DNA of 64,000 nt from Paenibacillus sp. BIHB 4019 (lineage in GTDB: Bacteria > Bacillota > Bacilli > Paenibacillales > Paenibacillaceae): positions 6,961,001-7,025,000 of the forward strand of contig NZ_CP016808.1 of NCBI RefSeq assembly GCF_002741035.1. The letters run 5' to 3'. Of the stretch, positions 1-10,200 are shown piece by piece (the first letter of the stretch is position 1; each line of letters opens with the position of its first letter). Below the pieces are notes generated by a model. The model saw only the letters and a list, made by a program, of their open reading frames with translations, did no database searches and had not been told where the DNA came from. A program made the translations under genes and the position numbers.

Positions 1-1
1 C

Positions 2-70
2 CTTCGCAGCATCGGCAGCGAGGAAATTGACTGGCAGCTGCCCATGACGGCGGAGCAGCTGGAGCGTTAA
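2..70 (+). CDS. C-terminal end of an unidentified protein (partial)
   Basis: An open frame enters from the left edge and ends at a TAA at 68-70, giving 22 residues ending in MTAEQLER. It is the only long open frame in this stretch and the amino acid use looks normal. The end resembles the tail of an enzyme, but no family can be named from so little. It faces the minus-strand genes that follow, so transcription converges here. Confidence 0.5.
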   Translation, partial: LRSIGSEEIDWQLPMTAEQLER

Positions 71-120
71 CCTTTTCGCCAGCACAACGAGCAACTTCAA
101 CAACAACATGCCTAAAAAAC

Positions 121-171
121 ATAAAGCAGGCGCTTGTCCGGCCGTACAGCCAGCTGGAGCGCCTGCTTTAT
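121..171 (-). terminator. Rho-independent terminator
   Basis: A 13-bp perfect inverted repeat (121-133 with 159-171) encloses a 25-nt loop. On the minus strand the stem is followed by TTTATGTTTTTT, the classical U-rich tail, so it mainly ends minus-strand transcription coming from the small peptide gene at 218..295. The plus strand lacks a good T run. Confidence 0.8.
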
Positions 172-217
172 GCTTACATTACTATTGCTGCTTATCATGA
201 ATAACCGCACACCGCCT

Positions 218-295
218 TCATATAGACAGCAAAATCAGCAGCGCAGCGAAAATAACCAGCACCATCAACAGCTGGGTTCCGCAGCCTACGCTCAT
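218..295 (-). CDS. Small hydrophobic peptide, 25 aa (YjcZ-like?)
   Basis: This short gene encodes MSVGCGTQLLMVLV followed by IFAALLILLSI, i.e. a short polar head and one membrane-spanning segment. A good ribosome binding site, GAAGGAGAGG, lies about 8-12 nt before the ATG at 293-295. It sits in its own unit: a terminator separates it from the lyase gene upstream, and a strong terminator follows it at 121..171. The Gly-rich head and single hydrophobic helix recall the YjcZ family of tiny sporulation membrane proteins of Bacillus and Paenibacillus, but the match is by character, not by clear sequence identity. Real expression is likely; the function is unknown. Confidence 0.55.
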   Translation of the reverse strand: MSVGCGTQLLMVLVIFAALLILLSI

Positions 296-330
296 CTCCC
301 CATCCCCTCTCCTTCTATCGATTTAAGCTA

Positions 331-372
331 TTTTGAAAAAAACGAGAAAAGGCTGCGCATCGCTGCGCCGCC
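331..372 (-). terminator. Terminator behind the rhamnogalacturonan lyase gene
   Basis: A stem with one mismatch (351-359 with 364-372) and a 4-nt loop is followed on the minus strand by TTTTCTCGTTTTTTTC. It lies 80 nt behind the stop of the lyase gene. Confidence 0.65.
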
Positions 373-451
373 TCTTCCCCTTTTCTACTTTCTACTTTCT
401 ACTTTCTACAATCCATATCCTGTTTCCTGTTATTCCCTGCCCGCAGTCTGC

Positions 452-3400
452 TTAATTGTTCGCCCCAAGCAGCTCGTTAATGACAACCGCTGCTTGCGCC
501 CTCGTTGCATGGCTTTTCGGCTCGAAGCTGCCATTGCCTGTTCCTTTAATGATGCCTGCGCTTTGCATCGCATCTACGGCCTGCTTCGCATAGCTGGAAA
601 TCGCCAAGCTGTCTTTAAAGGCAGTTGGCTGGCCTTGTGCATTCAGCTTCAGCTCAAGCTTCTGAATGACGCGGTGGGCCATAACGGCCATATCCTCACG
701 CGTAATCTCATCATTAAAGCCAAAGGTGCCATTGGCTTTGCCTTCAACAATTCCGAGCGCCTGGGCGCTTGCCACGGAGCTGTAATACCAGCTGCCTGGC
801 TGCACATCGCTAAATGTGCTTGCTGCATCCGCCTGCTCCAAATCGAACGTTTGCAGCAGCATTTTCAGAAATTGCGCACGCGTTACTTGCTGATCCGGCT
901 TAAAGGCCTGATTGCCCATGCCATCAATAATGCCTCTGGCAGCAAGCGATTCAATGCTGTCCTTCGCCCATGCAACACGGTCAATATCTTTAAATTGAAT
1001 GTTGACGTACGCTGCTGCATATTTGCTGAAATGCGCTGGTCTAAAGGTGACGAGGCCTGCCGCCGCATCATATTTGCTATTTTTCACAATTTGCAATTCG
1101 CCATTAGCATCCACGTAATAGACGACCACTTTATTCGGACTTTCTCCTGCTTGCAGGCTGTAGTCCAAAGCTACTTTAACATGGCCCCCAAAAGAAGAAA
1201 TCGCTTTGCCATCAATCGTCAACGTCAAATCGTACACTTTTGCATTCCCGAGCTGAGCTTTCGCATCGGAGGAAAGCTTGCTGATATCGGCCTCAGCGGC
1301 GGATATTTCCAGCTTCCCTGCACCAGCCCCTATTTGTCCAGAAAGCCACGCTGTATCCAGCGCAAAACTCGCTAACCCTAGATTCACTTCTAATTGGCTC
1401 ACTTGTTTGCCGGAAGCCGCTTTGAGCGCCTGCGCTGGAAGCGTTACTTGAACAGAGCTTGCTGCACCAGTTGGCACAGCGGTAATCGCAAGATTTTTGC
1501 CTGCTGCTTCGTCCAGTCCTTTCGTCAGCTCAGCCGAAGTCACTTCTGCCGATGCTTTGCCCCCAGCATCTACCGTTACGACAGGCTTAAGCTCAACATG
1601 GGCAGGAGCCGGAGTTGGCGTCGGTGGAGTCGTTGTACCCGTTCCGGAGCCTGATCCGGGGCTTACTGTTCCAGCCGCCTTAATCGTTACAACGAGCTGG
1701 CCGCTCACCGCTGAACCGTCATTTGCGGTCGCTGACACCTTCACTTTGCCTGCCGCCACTGCCGACAGCAAACCATTTGCATTAATCGTTGCAAGCCTTG
1801 TGGCTGAGCCATCTTCATTTGCAACGGCCCACATTACCGACTTGTTCGTCGCTCCGCCTGGCGAGAATACCGGGCTAAGCTGCAGCTGCTGGCCTGCCGT
1901 TACCTCCTGCGAAGGAGCGGAAATGCTAAGATTGGTTGCTGCAATCGCGTTCGTACGAATATTCGGTCTTGCTGGCATCTCCATATCTGTGCCTAGATAG
2001 AAGCTTGTATGCGGCGGCTGGTTGTAGCCCGTATTTTGCCAGGCGATGCCTAGTCTGTACACCGGATCATGCATAAGAGTATGAATCCGATGCTCCGTTA
2101 CAGCAGTCGTTGTATAAATGCGCAGCGCGCTGCTGTCTTCCGTCCGCAGCACCACCTCTTCGCGCCAGTCTCCAAGTAGATCGGCCTGCAAGTTCGGATT
2201 GCCCTTCGTATCATTAATGGAATAAGTGCCTGTAAATGTTTCTAAATTAACGAGCGTCTCGTTCTCATAATCCCACTTGTCGATTTTTGGCACGCCTACG
2301 CGAGGATCGCCAAGCCAATTATGGTCAAGCAGCTCGCGGCTGAGGTCGCCATCCCACCAAATCGCAAAGTTGGAGGTCGGAATGTTGGAGGACAGCTTCT
2401 CCCCTTTCGCATTAAACAGCCCCCCTGTCGAGCTGTTCCAAGCACCGTCAATTGCCCATGATTCCGCACCTTTATGCCTTGGGTCAATATCGGCTGACAG
2501 ACCGCGGCCTGCATCAATTCCGAGCTGAAGCTGTCCCCATAATACACGGCCTGTGCGCGCATCCTTCATATCGTAGGAATATTTAACAGCGGTATCCTCT
2601 TGCACCGCGAACAATTCAAGTCCCAGTCGATCCGGATTAAGATTGCCCAGATGCATCGCATCGCCATGGCCAAGCTTGGAGCTCCACAGCCCCTTTCCAT
2701 TATCGTCAATCGCTGCCGCGCCTGTAATAATTTCATCCCGGCCATCATTATCCACATCAGCAACGCTTAGCTGGTGATTGCCTTGGCCGTAATAATCTTC
2801 ATTGCCTGGCGTTTTAGAATCGAACGTCCATACCTTCGTCAGCTCGCCATCGCGATAGTTGTACGCGACAAGCACCATCCGCGTGTAATAACCGCGCTGC
2901 ATGACGATGCTTGGACGCTCGCCATCGAGATAAGCAATCGCTGCTAGGAAACGGTCAACGCGATTGCCGTAAGCATCGCCCCAATCCGCAACATTGCCCC
3001 GCTCGGGCTCATAAGCATCGGTTGCCAGCGCTTTGCCTGTCGCCCCTTCAAACACCGTATGGAACTCCGGTCCGGTCAAAATATATCCGCTGGCGTTGCG
3101 GTGATCCGCATTGGCATCGCCAATGACAACGCCAGTTCCGTCAATTGTGCCATCCGCTGTACGGAACGTCACCTCGGCTTTGCCGTCACCATCCAGATCG
3201 TAGACCATTATGTCGAGATAGTGGGCGCCTGCGCGCATATTTTTGCCTAAATCCATTCGCCACAGACGTGTGCCGTCAAGCTTATAAGCATCAACATACA
3301 CATTGCCTGTATAGCCAGCCTGCGAATTGTCCTTCGCATTGCTCGGCATCCAGCTCATAATAATTTCATATTGCCCGTCTCCGTCCAAATCGCCAACGGA

Positions 3401-5038
3401 AGCATCATTAGCCGAATACGTATAAGCTACGCCATCCGGGGTTACGCCGCCCTCCGGCTTCTCAAGCGGAATATTCAAATAATTCGTATCCCATACGTCA
3501 ACCGATTCCGATTGCGGCTGCTCCACTCCACCCGTAATGGCCCGCACATAATACGTTGAGCTGCTGCTTCCGCTCGCATCCGCATAGTTCGTGCTGCCTG
3601 TAATTGGCGTACTGTTCAGCTTCGCGCCATCACGGTACAGGTTGAAGGCAATATCCTCTGCATCGGTGCCCAGCAGGCGCCAGCCTACATACACATGATC
3701 GGTTTCCTTTACCGCAACGAGGCCGCGGTCAAGCGCTTCCATTTGGCGAGGCGCCAGCTTGATTGGCGCTTCGCTTATTTCCACGCCGCTTGCCTCGCTA
3801 ACCGCTTCACCCGCATATTCATAAGCGCCTTTGACCACGAATGAATAGGTCGTTCCATTCGATAGCCCCGCTATAGTCGAAATGTATTTGCCCGCTGGCA
3901 CCGTATCGGCCAGTGTCAAGGAACCGTCTTCATTTTTCAAATAAATGCGAGTTTCCTTAAAAGCAGGGTCCCGAGGCTGTTCCCAGCCGATTTTGACTGT
4001 TTCATCATGCGCTTCGGTGACGACATACGTCACATTAGGCGACTTTTCCAGCTTATTGACTTTCACCTTGTACGTACGGCTAATGTCTGTAAAAGCAGAC
4101 GAGCCTACCGAAATGCCAAACTCCGTCTCGTCGCCTGCCAAAGGTATGGTGCTCTGCTGTCCGCTGGCTATTGAATTGGCATCCAATTTTAGTCCAACAA
4201 ATCCAGCGTTGCTTGCCGTTGGTGTTACATCCAGCGAAGTCGCCGAATACGGCACCTCTACCGAATAATCGTACACGCCTGGATCAAATGGCGGATTGAG
4301 CACAGGTGCAAAGTCGCCTGAGCCAAGCACTAGGCTAGCGAGCTTCACGTCAAGCGCGGTTACACGCACATTCGCCACATTGATTTGACCGCCATTCGGG
4401 TTGACATAAAAGCCAAAGCTGCTGATCCGCTCCCGATTGCTGTAAAAAGCAGACGGCCAATTCACCGTCTCGTCCGTCGTCAAATCGGTAACGCTTACAT
4501 GATATTGCTTGCTTGGCACATTAAATACCATTTTGAAACGGTACCAATGCGTCACATCATAAGCAATCTGCTTATCCGCAGCTGCATTATGTTGCTTGAT
4601 GACGCCAGCATCCAGCTGGTAGCGGGCAGCAGCGGCATTCGTTGCATTCACCTTGCCATCCATTACCCATAGCGAGCCGCCTTTACCCGTTGGCAGATTA
4701 ACATCAAACTCAACGATCAAACCGCCGCTTTCTCCGGCAAAACGTTGGCCAATATATGAGGAGCCGGTCGATTCATTCGTAACCGCCCCATAAGTAGAAC
4801 CTGTAACGGAATCCTGCTTAACTATAAAAGCTGGCGCAGCGCCTTCCTTCGTCCAAGTGTTACCGCTTCCAATTGTTAGATCGCCAAGCGCATAGCTGCT
4901 GAAATCATCGGCTACAAGCACCGAATCAGCTGCCGCGGCAGGCATAGAAAAGGCTGGGACTAAGAGAGTAAGTGCTAAAAGACATGACAGGAACTTCGAC
5001 ATCGCTGCGGTTCCTTTCCCCTTCTTGCGCATGAGCAT
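452..5038 (-). CDS. SLH-anchored rhamnogalacturonan lyase, PL11
   Basis: A 1528-residue surface enzyme expected to cleave the rhamnogalacturonan I backbone of pectin by beta-elimination outside the cell. Modules in order: signal peptide (about 1-37, ending PAAAA), a laminin-G-like beta-sandwich (38-235), a cadherin-like beta-sandwich (235-330), a fibronectin type III domain (335-425), the PL11 propeller (about 430-1075, with the family blocks QMEALDRGLVAVK, SANDASVGDLDGDG and RAGAHY), a bacterial Ig-like domain (1080-1165), a Gly/Thr/Pro linker, a further beta-rich region and three SLH domains (about 1345-1528; for example FSDVQPGSWYYSSV). The calcium-binding DxDGDG motifs of PL11 are present. 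The SLH triplet should tether it to the cell-wall polymer, unlike the usual free PL11 enzymes of about 600 residues. GGGAGG lies 10 nt before the chosen ATG. It is monocistronic, with a long leader and a palindrome-flanked promoter. Confidence 0.93.
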   Translation of the reverse strand: MLMRKKGKGTAAMSKFLSCLLALTLLVPAFSMPAAAADSVLVADDFSSYALGDLTIGSGNTWTKEGAAPAFIVKQDSVTGSTYGAVTNESTGSSYIGQRFAGESGGLIVEFDVNLPTGKGGSLWVMDGKVNATNAAAARYQLDAGVIKQHNAAADKQIAYDVTHWYRFKMVFNVPSKQYHVSVTDLTTDETVNWPSAFYSNRERISSFGFYVNPNGGQINVANVRVTALDVKLASLVLGSGDFAPVLNPPFDPGVYDYSVEVPYSATSLDVTPTASNAGFVGLKLDANSIASGQQSTIPLAGDETEFGISVGSSAFTDISRTYKVKVNKLEKSPNVTYVVTEAHDETVKIGWEQPRDPAFKETRIYLKNEDGSLTLADTVPAGKYISTIAGLSNGTTYSFVVKGAYEYAGEAVSEASGVEISEAPIKLAPRQMEALDRGLVAVKETDHVYVGWRLLGTDAEDIAFNLYRDGAKLNSTPITGSTNYADASGSSSSTYYVRAITGGVEQPQSESVDVWDTNYLNIPLEKPEGGVTPDGVAYTYSANDASVGDLDGDGQYEIIMSWMPSNAKDNSQAGYTGNVYVDAYKLDGTRLWRMDLGKNMRAGAHYLDIMVYDLDGDGKAEVTFRTADGTIDGTGVVIGDANADHRNASGYILTGPEFHTVFEGATGKALATDAYEPERGNVADWGDAYGNRVDRFLAAIAYLDGERPSIVMQRGYYTRMVLVAYNYRDGELTKVWTFDSKTPGNEDYYGQGNHQLSVADVDNDGRDEIITGAAAIDDNGKGLWSSKLGHGDAMHLGNLNPDRLGLELFAVQEDTAVKYSYDMKDARTGRVLWGQLQLGIDAGRGLSADIDPRHKGAESWAIDGAWNSSTGGLFNAKGEKLSSNIPTSNFAIWWDGDLSRELLDHNWLGDPRVGVPKIDKWDYENETLVNLETFTGTYSINDTKGNPNLQADLLGDWREEVVLRTEDSSALRIYTTTAVTEHRIHTLMHDPVYRLGIAWQNTGYNQPPHTSFYLGTDMEMPARPNIRTNAIAATNLSISAPSQEVTAGQQLQLSPVFSPGGATNKSVMWAVANEDGSATRLATINANGLLSAVAAGKVKVSATANDGSAVSGQLVVTIKAAGTVSPGSGSGTGTTTPPTPTPAPAHVELKPVVTVDAGGKASAEVTSAELTKGLDEAAGKNLAITAVPTGAASSVQVTLPAQALKAASGKQVSQLEVNLGLASFALDTAWLSGQIGAGAGKLEISAAEADISKLSSDAKAQLGNAKVYDLTLTIDGKAISSFGGHVKVALDYSLQAGESPNKVVVYYVDANGELQIVKNSKYDAAAGLVTFRPAHFSKYAAAYVNIQFKDIDRVAWAKDSIESLAARGIIDGMGNQAFKPDQQVTRAQFLKMLLQTFDLEQADAASTFSDVQPGSWYYSSVASAQALGIVEGKANGTFGFNDEITREDMAVMAHRVIQKLELKLNAQGQPTAFKDSLAISSYAKQAVDAMQSAGIIKGTGNGSFEPKSHATRAQAAVVINELLGANN

Positions 5039-5112
5039 TACCGTTATGACCTCCCTGAAATTAGGTTTGTATTCCGCTTTTCTCCAGCAGGGCTGCTATC
5101 TCCCTCGCGGAA

Positions 5113-5126
5113 ATAAAGCGCTTTCC
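5113..5126. promoter_or_regulatory. cre-like site in the lyase leader
   Basis: ATAAAGCGCTTTCC has the symmetrical core AAAGCGCTTT typical of CcpA (cre) sites but departs from the consensus at the outer positions. It would lie about 85-100 nt downstream of the predicted start of transcription, where CcpA could act as a roadblock. Confidence 0.35.
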
Positions 5127-5200
5127 AAAATAGGCAAACCCGCCAAACGTAAACGGCTGTCGCCGTCATCTGGCGGCAAAGCTACCCACCATTGCCTGTC

Positions 5201-5234
5201 TGGAGAATACTTCTCCAATTATAGGGAATTTCCC
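5201..5234 (-). promoter_or_regulatory. Promoter of the lyase gene flanked by two palindromes
   Basis: Read on the minus strand: GGGAAATTCCC, then TATAAT, then TGGAGAAGTATTCTCCA, directly abutting. The TATAAT (5218-5223) is a perfect -10 box. The first palindrome (5224-5234) fills the spacer and the second (5201-5217, 7-bp arms) covers the start of transcription. No good -35 box is visible, which fits an activated or tightly repressed promoter. The leader to the ATG is about 170 nt. Confidence 0.5.
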
Positions 5235-5239
5235 GAAAT

Positions 5240-6020
5240 AAACCACGCCAAAAAACAGAGCTGTTTGATTAAAAACTAGACATTTTATCCAATTGCATTT
5301 AAATTTTTATCTTGATTGTACCGATTCCAACTCCATCCTAGAGCGTGTATGCAAACGTAAGCGAGTCCGCGCCCGAACCTGAACCCGATAGATGCCAGCT
5401 TCAAACATACTCCTTCTGCTACTGGGAATATCACAACTTATGAATCTAAAACTACGTACCGAAGGTCTGCTTCATATCTTCGTTTCAGCGGTTCGCTCCC
5501 TGCACCTAGGACACAAAACATAAACATAAAAACACAAAACACAAAGACAAAGAAGAAGATGAAGTCCAAAGACGAAGACCAAAGGTAGACTTCGTGGGCA
5601 CAATTTGGCGGTCACAGCAGCCGCTATTTCAACAGAATCAAGGGTTTTGCACAGACTGCGGACTCAGGAGCCGCTAATGCACTGAAAGTCGTCATTTTGA
5701 AGGGATTACGAAGGCAATAGCGGATATCCTGTCCGCTTAAGGCCCAAAATCGAAGCAAAAGCCAAAATAGCGGAATCTCTGTCCTAAAAATGGAGTTGTG
5801 CGTCCCAAGCTGCGTGTTCTCAACAACGGCGAACTCAGCCAACAGCAATCTCCGTAACGACAGTCGCAGCAACAGCCTCCTTACCCACAACGAACTCCAT
5901 AACAATTGCATGAACTGGCGCCTTATGACTTAAATCAACAGTTGAGAGTCGCCTTGAATAAGCGCCAAGCTAGGTGCCGCAGCAGGAAGGGCTCCCGTTT
6001 GCATACACCTCCTAGTTCAA
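5240..6020. other. Gene-poor stretch of about 0.8 kb
   Basis: No convincing gene was found between the lyase promoter and the terminator of the response-regulator gene. The stretch 5515-5590 is purine-rich and nearly repetitive (CACAAA/GAAGA-type words). The block 5611-5790 looks like a dispersed intergenic repeat and is listed separately. Short open frames here have no ribosome binding site and odd composition. Confidence 0.5.
5611..5790. repeat. Possible dispersed intergenic repeat with 50-bp periodic hexamers
   Basis: CCGCTA occurs at 5621 and again at 5671, exactly 50 bp apart. Its reverse complement TAGCGG occurs at 5718 and 5768, again 50 bp apart. The TAGCGG copies sit in related longer words (ATAGCGGATATCCTGTCC and ATAGCGGAATCTCTGTCC). 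The mirror layout suggests an imperfect fold-back unit. Similar sequences are, from memory, scattered in Paenibacillus intergenic regions, which cannot be tested here. Confidence 0.4.
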
Positions 6021-6022
6021 AT

Positions 6023-6042
6023 TAAAAAAGCGGCCCAGCCGC
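6023..6042 (-). terminator. Terminator of the two-component operon
   Basis: Minus-strand GCGGC-TGG-GCCGC followed by TTTTTTAATTT. A longer alternative pairing with GGCTCAGC (6075-6082) is possible. It lies about 50 nt behind the response-regulator stop. Confidence 0.7.
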
Positions 6043-6093
6043 GCTGCCCTCCAAAAAAAGGAAAGGCAAAGCCAGCTGAGCCAACGTTTTCTT

Positions 6094-7221
6094 TTATATA
6101 GTGCCTTTAAAATGCTTCATTACAAGCTGTGTCTCCGGCTCCGGCTCGCAATTTAATTCTTCATGAAGCAATCTTGCAAAATCATCATAATAGAGAACAA
6201 GAGCCTCCTGATCGCCCATCTGGCCTAGCAAATTTAATATTTGCCGGCACAGCTCATCCGAATATGGCTCCTGCTCATGCAGCAGCAGCAGCCTTTTGAG
6301 CGCCTCCTGCTCGTGGCCAGCATTCATCTCATAATGGATAAGGCTGCGGACAAGCCGCACATATTTCGCTCTAAGCTCATCCCGGCGCTGCCTCGCCCAC
6401 AGAAAATCATGCTCTTCAAAATAGTCTCCCGCATACAGGCTGAGCGCCTGTTCCGCCGCAATACGCTGCTGCTCCGTCTCAATGGCGCGGATCGCGGCAG
6501 CTCCCTGCTCAAACTGCTCGACATCCAGCTTTAATCCATTGCTTGTCAGGCGATAGCTGTCGAGCGCAAACTCAACAAGCGCCTCTACTTTCCAATCTTT
6601 CATCAGCTTGCGAATTTGATAGACGGACGTATGCAGCAGCATCATCGCTTTCTCATAATCCGAATCGGGCCATAACGTGTCCAGAAGCTGCTGCTTGGCG
6701 ACCCATTGATCTTTATAATGCAGTAAAAAAGCAAACAGCTCCTGCGCTTTCAGCGTCCGCAGCCGGAGGCTCGTATTCGTTTTTCCATCGTCATGAAACG
6801 CCAGCCGCTTGAAGCAGAGCACCTGCCTGCCGGGCAGCTTCTGCTGCTCCGGCTTGCCCCGGCTGTAATCTTCTATAATGCGAGTAATCGTCTTCTTAAA
6901 CCGTTCCGGATGAACCGGCTTCAGCAAATAATCGAGCGCATTGAGCTCAAACGCTTCAATCGCGTATTCCGAATAGGCCGTTATGTATACGATGCGTATG
7001 TCAGGGTTAATGCTGCGGATATGCTCCGCCGCTTCAAGACCATTGAGCCCCGGCATATTAATGTCCAGAAAAACGATGTGTGCGGGCGTGGCCCGTACAC
7101 TTTGAATGCCATCTCTGGCCGAAGTGAATTTTTCTGCCACCTGCAAGCGTCCGTCCCGCTCGAACAACCATTCAATGTGAGCGAGCGCCGGCTTTTCATC
7201 ATCAATTAAAATGACTCTCAT
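6094..7221 (-). CDS. Response regulator with REC, winged-helix and BTAD domains
   Basis: A 375-residue transcription regulator. The N-terminal receiver domain has the acidic pair DDE near residue 8, the phosphorylated Asp in VFLDINMPG (D53) and the conserved Lys in LLKPVHP (K101). An OmpR-type winged helix follows (about 140-225), then a bacterial transcriptional activation (BTAD) domain of helical repeats (about 235-375), as in SARP-like regulators. The frame is open to a GTG two codons upstream, but the ATG at 7219-7221 is preferred because GGGAG stands 9 nt before it and only 3 nt before the GTG. It starts 16 nt behind the sensor gene and is presumably its partner. The target genes are unknown; the neighbouring glycanase genes are possible targets by position only. 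Confidence 0.88.
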   Translation of the reverse strand: MRVILIDDEKPALAHIEWLFERDGRLQVAEKFTSARDGIQSVRATPAHIVFLDINMPGLNGLEAAEHIRSINPDIRIVYITAYSEYAIEAFELNALDYLLKPVHPERFKKTITRIIEDYSRGKPEQQKLPGRQVLCFKRLAFHDDGKTNTSLRLRTLKAQELFAFLLHYKDQWVAKQQLLDTLWPDSDYEKAMMLLHTSVYQIRKLMKDWKVEALVEFALDSYRLTSNGLKLDVEQFEQGAAAIRAIETEQQRIAAEQALSLYAGDYFEEHDFLWARQRRDELRAKYVRLVRSLIHYEMNAGHEQEALKRLLLLHEQEPYSDELCRQILNLLGQMGDQEALVLYYDDFARLLHEELNCEPEPETQLVMKHFKGTI

Positions 7222-7237
7222 CGCCACCGACTCCCTT

Positions 7238-10200
7238 TTATGCTTCGTTATACGTGCCTGCCCGCAGTTCCTTCGGATAGCGGAAGCTTACCTCTGCGCC
7301 GAGCTGCCTCTGCCCATCAATAACCAAGCCGCTGCCGTACAAATTAACCAGCCTCTGGTGAATGTTGCTTAAGCCTACGCGGCCTGTCCCTTTGTCCGAG
7401 AGCACCTGCGATAATCGTTCTGGAGTAAAGCCTACGCCATCGTCCTCTACAAGAACCATAATACAGTTGTCTATTTCAGAAATTTTCAGCTTAATCGTGC
7501 CGCCTTCTTCTTTTTTCATGACACCGTGATTAACTGCATTTTCCACTATCGGCTGAATGGTCAGCGGAGGAATAAGCGCAAGCGCATCGCAGCTAATTTC
7601 GTATTCAATTTTCAGCCTTTCATCAAAACGCGCTTTTTCCAGCGTCAAATAGGACTTGACCAGCTCCAGCTCGCGCTCGATCGTCGTCATTTTGTCGCGA
7701 TTATGGAAATCAAAGCTGCTGCGCAAAAACTGGCTTAATTCAATGAGCAGCTCCATCGCTTTATACGGATCTACCGGACAAATGGCTATAATCGTATTCA
7801 AGGCATTGTATAAAAAATGGGGCTTGATTTGCGCCTGCAAAAACGCCATTTCCGCCTGTACAGCCAGCTTAACTGACTTGCGCAGTGCCAGCAGCGTCTG
7901 AACGCGGGCACGCAGCTCGCCGGCATCAACAGGCTTGCCAATATAATCGTTGACCCCTGCCTCAAAGCCGAGCTTTATGTCCTCCGGCTTCGTTCTGGCC
8001 GTGAGCAGCAGTACCGGAAGCTCCGACAGCAGGAAGCGTTCGCGAATTTTGCGGCAAAGCTCAATACCCGACATTTTCGGCATCATCCAATCCGTAATGA
8101 CCAAATCGTAACTGGCCGGAGCAGCAAACGCCTCTTCCAGCGCTTCATCTCCGCTTCTTACCGCCGTTACCTCGCAGCGCTCAATGGAAAGCAAGTTAAT
8201 GAGCACCTGCAAATTAATCGGATCATCGTCAACTACGAGCACGCGGAATTCAGCTGCTGGCGGCGGCACATTCAGCATAGCGGTAAGCTCGATTGCAGCG
8301 GCCTGCTCCTGGTAGGCGATATCAGCCTCGTCTATTTGCTGGCCTTGGGCAACCGGAATGGTAAAGCTGAACGTTGTTCCTTGTCCCGCAATAGAATGGA
8401 CGCTGATGGTTCCACCACCCAGCTCCACAAGCTGCTTTGTAATACGCAGTCCGAAGCCCGAGCCTTGAAAGATCGCCTGCCCCGCCTTTGTTTTTCGTTC
8501 AGATAGAAAAATCGTTTCGAGCTGCTCAGGCGGCATACCGATACCCGTATCCGCAATGTCCACCCTCACCTTATTTCCCTGCGTTACCGCACTGATGGTT
8601 ATTTTCCCCTGAATGGTCGCCTTTGCCGCATTGCCAAGCAAATTGTACAAGATTTGCCGCAGCCGGTCTTCATCCGCATCAAGCAAAGGCAAATTGGCAG
8701 GCAGCCGCTGTTGAATCTGAACTTGCTTGTCGATGAGCAAATGCTCCACAACCTCTACAACCGCATGAAGCACGGGCTGAAAATAAATCTTTCGCTTCGC
8801 AAGCTTCATTACACCGCCCCGCAGCTCAGCAAACTCCAAAATATCCTGAATAAGGGCGGACAGCTGCTTTCCGGTCGAAACAATCATTGATAAATGCTCC
8901 GCCTGCTTCGTATTGTTGAGCGGTCCGGCAGCGCCTTCCAGCATGGAGGCCGCCATATTAATAATGCCATGCAGCGGCGTCCTCAGCTCGTGCGAGGTCA
9001 TCGTCATAAATTCATCCTTGAGCCCATCAAGCGTCAATAGCTTCTCCGACAGCTGTTCCACCTCGCGAATCGATTTTGTAAAGCGTTTCGCGAACAAGCC
9101 CGCATGGGCGAACACAAACAGCAGCATTTCGAAAGAAATCAGCATTGCGCTTTCCATAAATCCGTATGCCCGCATCATGGAAGCCAGCATCATCATGACG
9201 ATGCTCTGAAGACTCAAAAACCAGTAAGGGTCCGCATACACCTTGCGTCCGACACCCCGGATAATAACATAAATATAATAAACAATCATTACAAGGCCTT
9301 GAGCCATAATTAAAGTTTCCAGCTTCGAAATAAATAACGGCGTTGCCACCAGCTCCAGCACAATCGTAAATCCCGCAAACCATTTTAAAAACCGCATCAC
9401 TTTGGAATGCACGATGCCTGGCAGCATTTCATTCACGATGCATAATAAAAAATAATACACAAACACCGATGAGATGGGCTGCAGCTTCAGCACGAAGGAA
9501 TAAGGCAGATCAGGCAACAGCTGGACAATGATTCGTTCCCCTTGAGTCATCATAAAAATCATCGACGAGAGGCAAAAAAGCCCGAGGAACATCAGTCCTC
9601 TCTCCTGCCTTCTCAGTACGTATAACAGCAGGCAAAATAGGCCAGGGATTAGAAATCCGGAAATAATCAGCGCCCCGCGCAAAATATCCATTTCCCGGTT
9701 TTTAATAATCGTATGCTGATCTCCGAAGGTAATGGAATAAATGATGCCGCCTGTAGCATAGCTGTAATTGGCTACCTGCACAATAAGCTCGACCGAATCG
9801 CCCGCAACGGTGCCAAGAGCAATATAAGGCACATTGTTTTGAACGCCATCGTATTCATTAGTAGCTGGGGCGCCGCTGGCGCCAATCATTTGATTGTTCA
9901 AATAAATGCGATTGGCCATGCGAATGTTCGAGGTGTAGACCCCATATATTTCGCGCAAATGGCTGGGAAGCTGAATTTTCAAACGATATGTGCCGTAGCC
10001 AATACCTGAGCTGCTGTCTTCTCCAGACAAATACGCATTCCATTTCCCCGGTACATTCACCAGCTTTCTCGGTGGAGCCTGCTCCGCTGGCAGCTGGCTG
10101 GCGATCACAAAATCTTTCGGCGTCAGCAGCTGGTTCGGATAAAACTCCCACTCGCCGCCGAGCTTGACCGCCCCCTTTTCTGCAAAACTCCAATTACTCA

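Noticed and set aside
134..1375. Long plus-strand frame of 413 codons
   Set aside because: It is antisense to the SLH end of the lyase gene, has no ribosome binding site and odd composition.
5130..5220. GGCAAACC and GGCAAAGCTACC, resembling a c-di-GMP-I riboswitch
   Set aside because: The words are on the plus strand, with no plus-strand gene downstream. The conserved 3' part is missing.
5624..5911. 95-codon minus-strand frame
   Set aside because: It runs through the repeat-like block with Leu/Arg-rich low-complexity sequence and has no start site.
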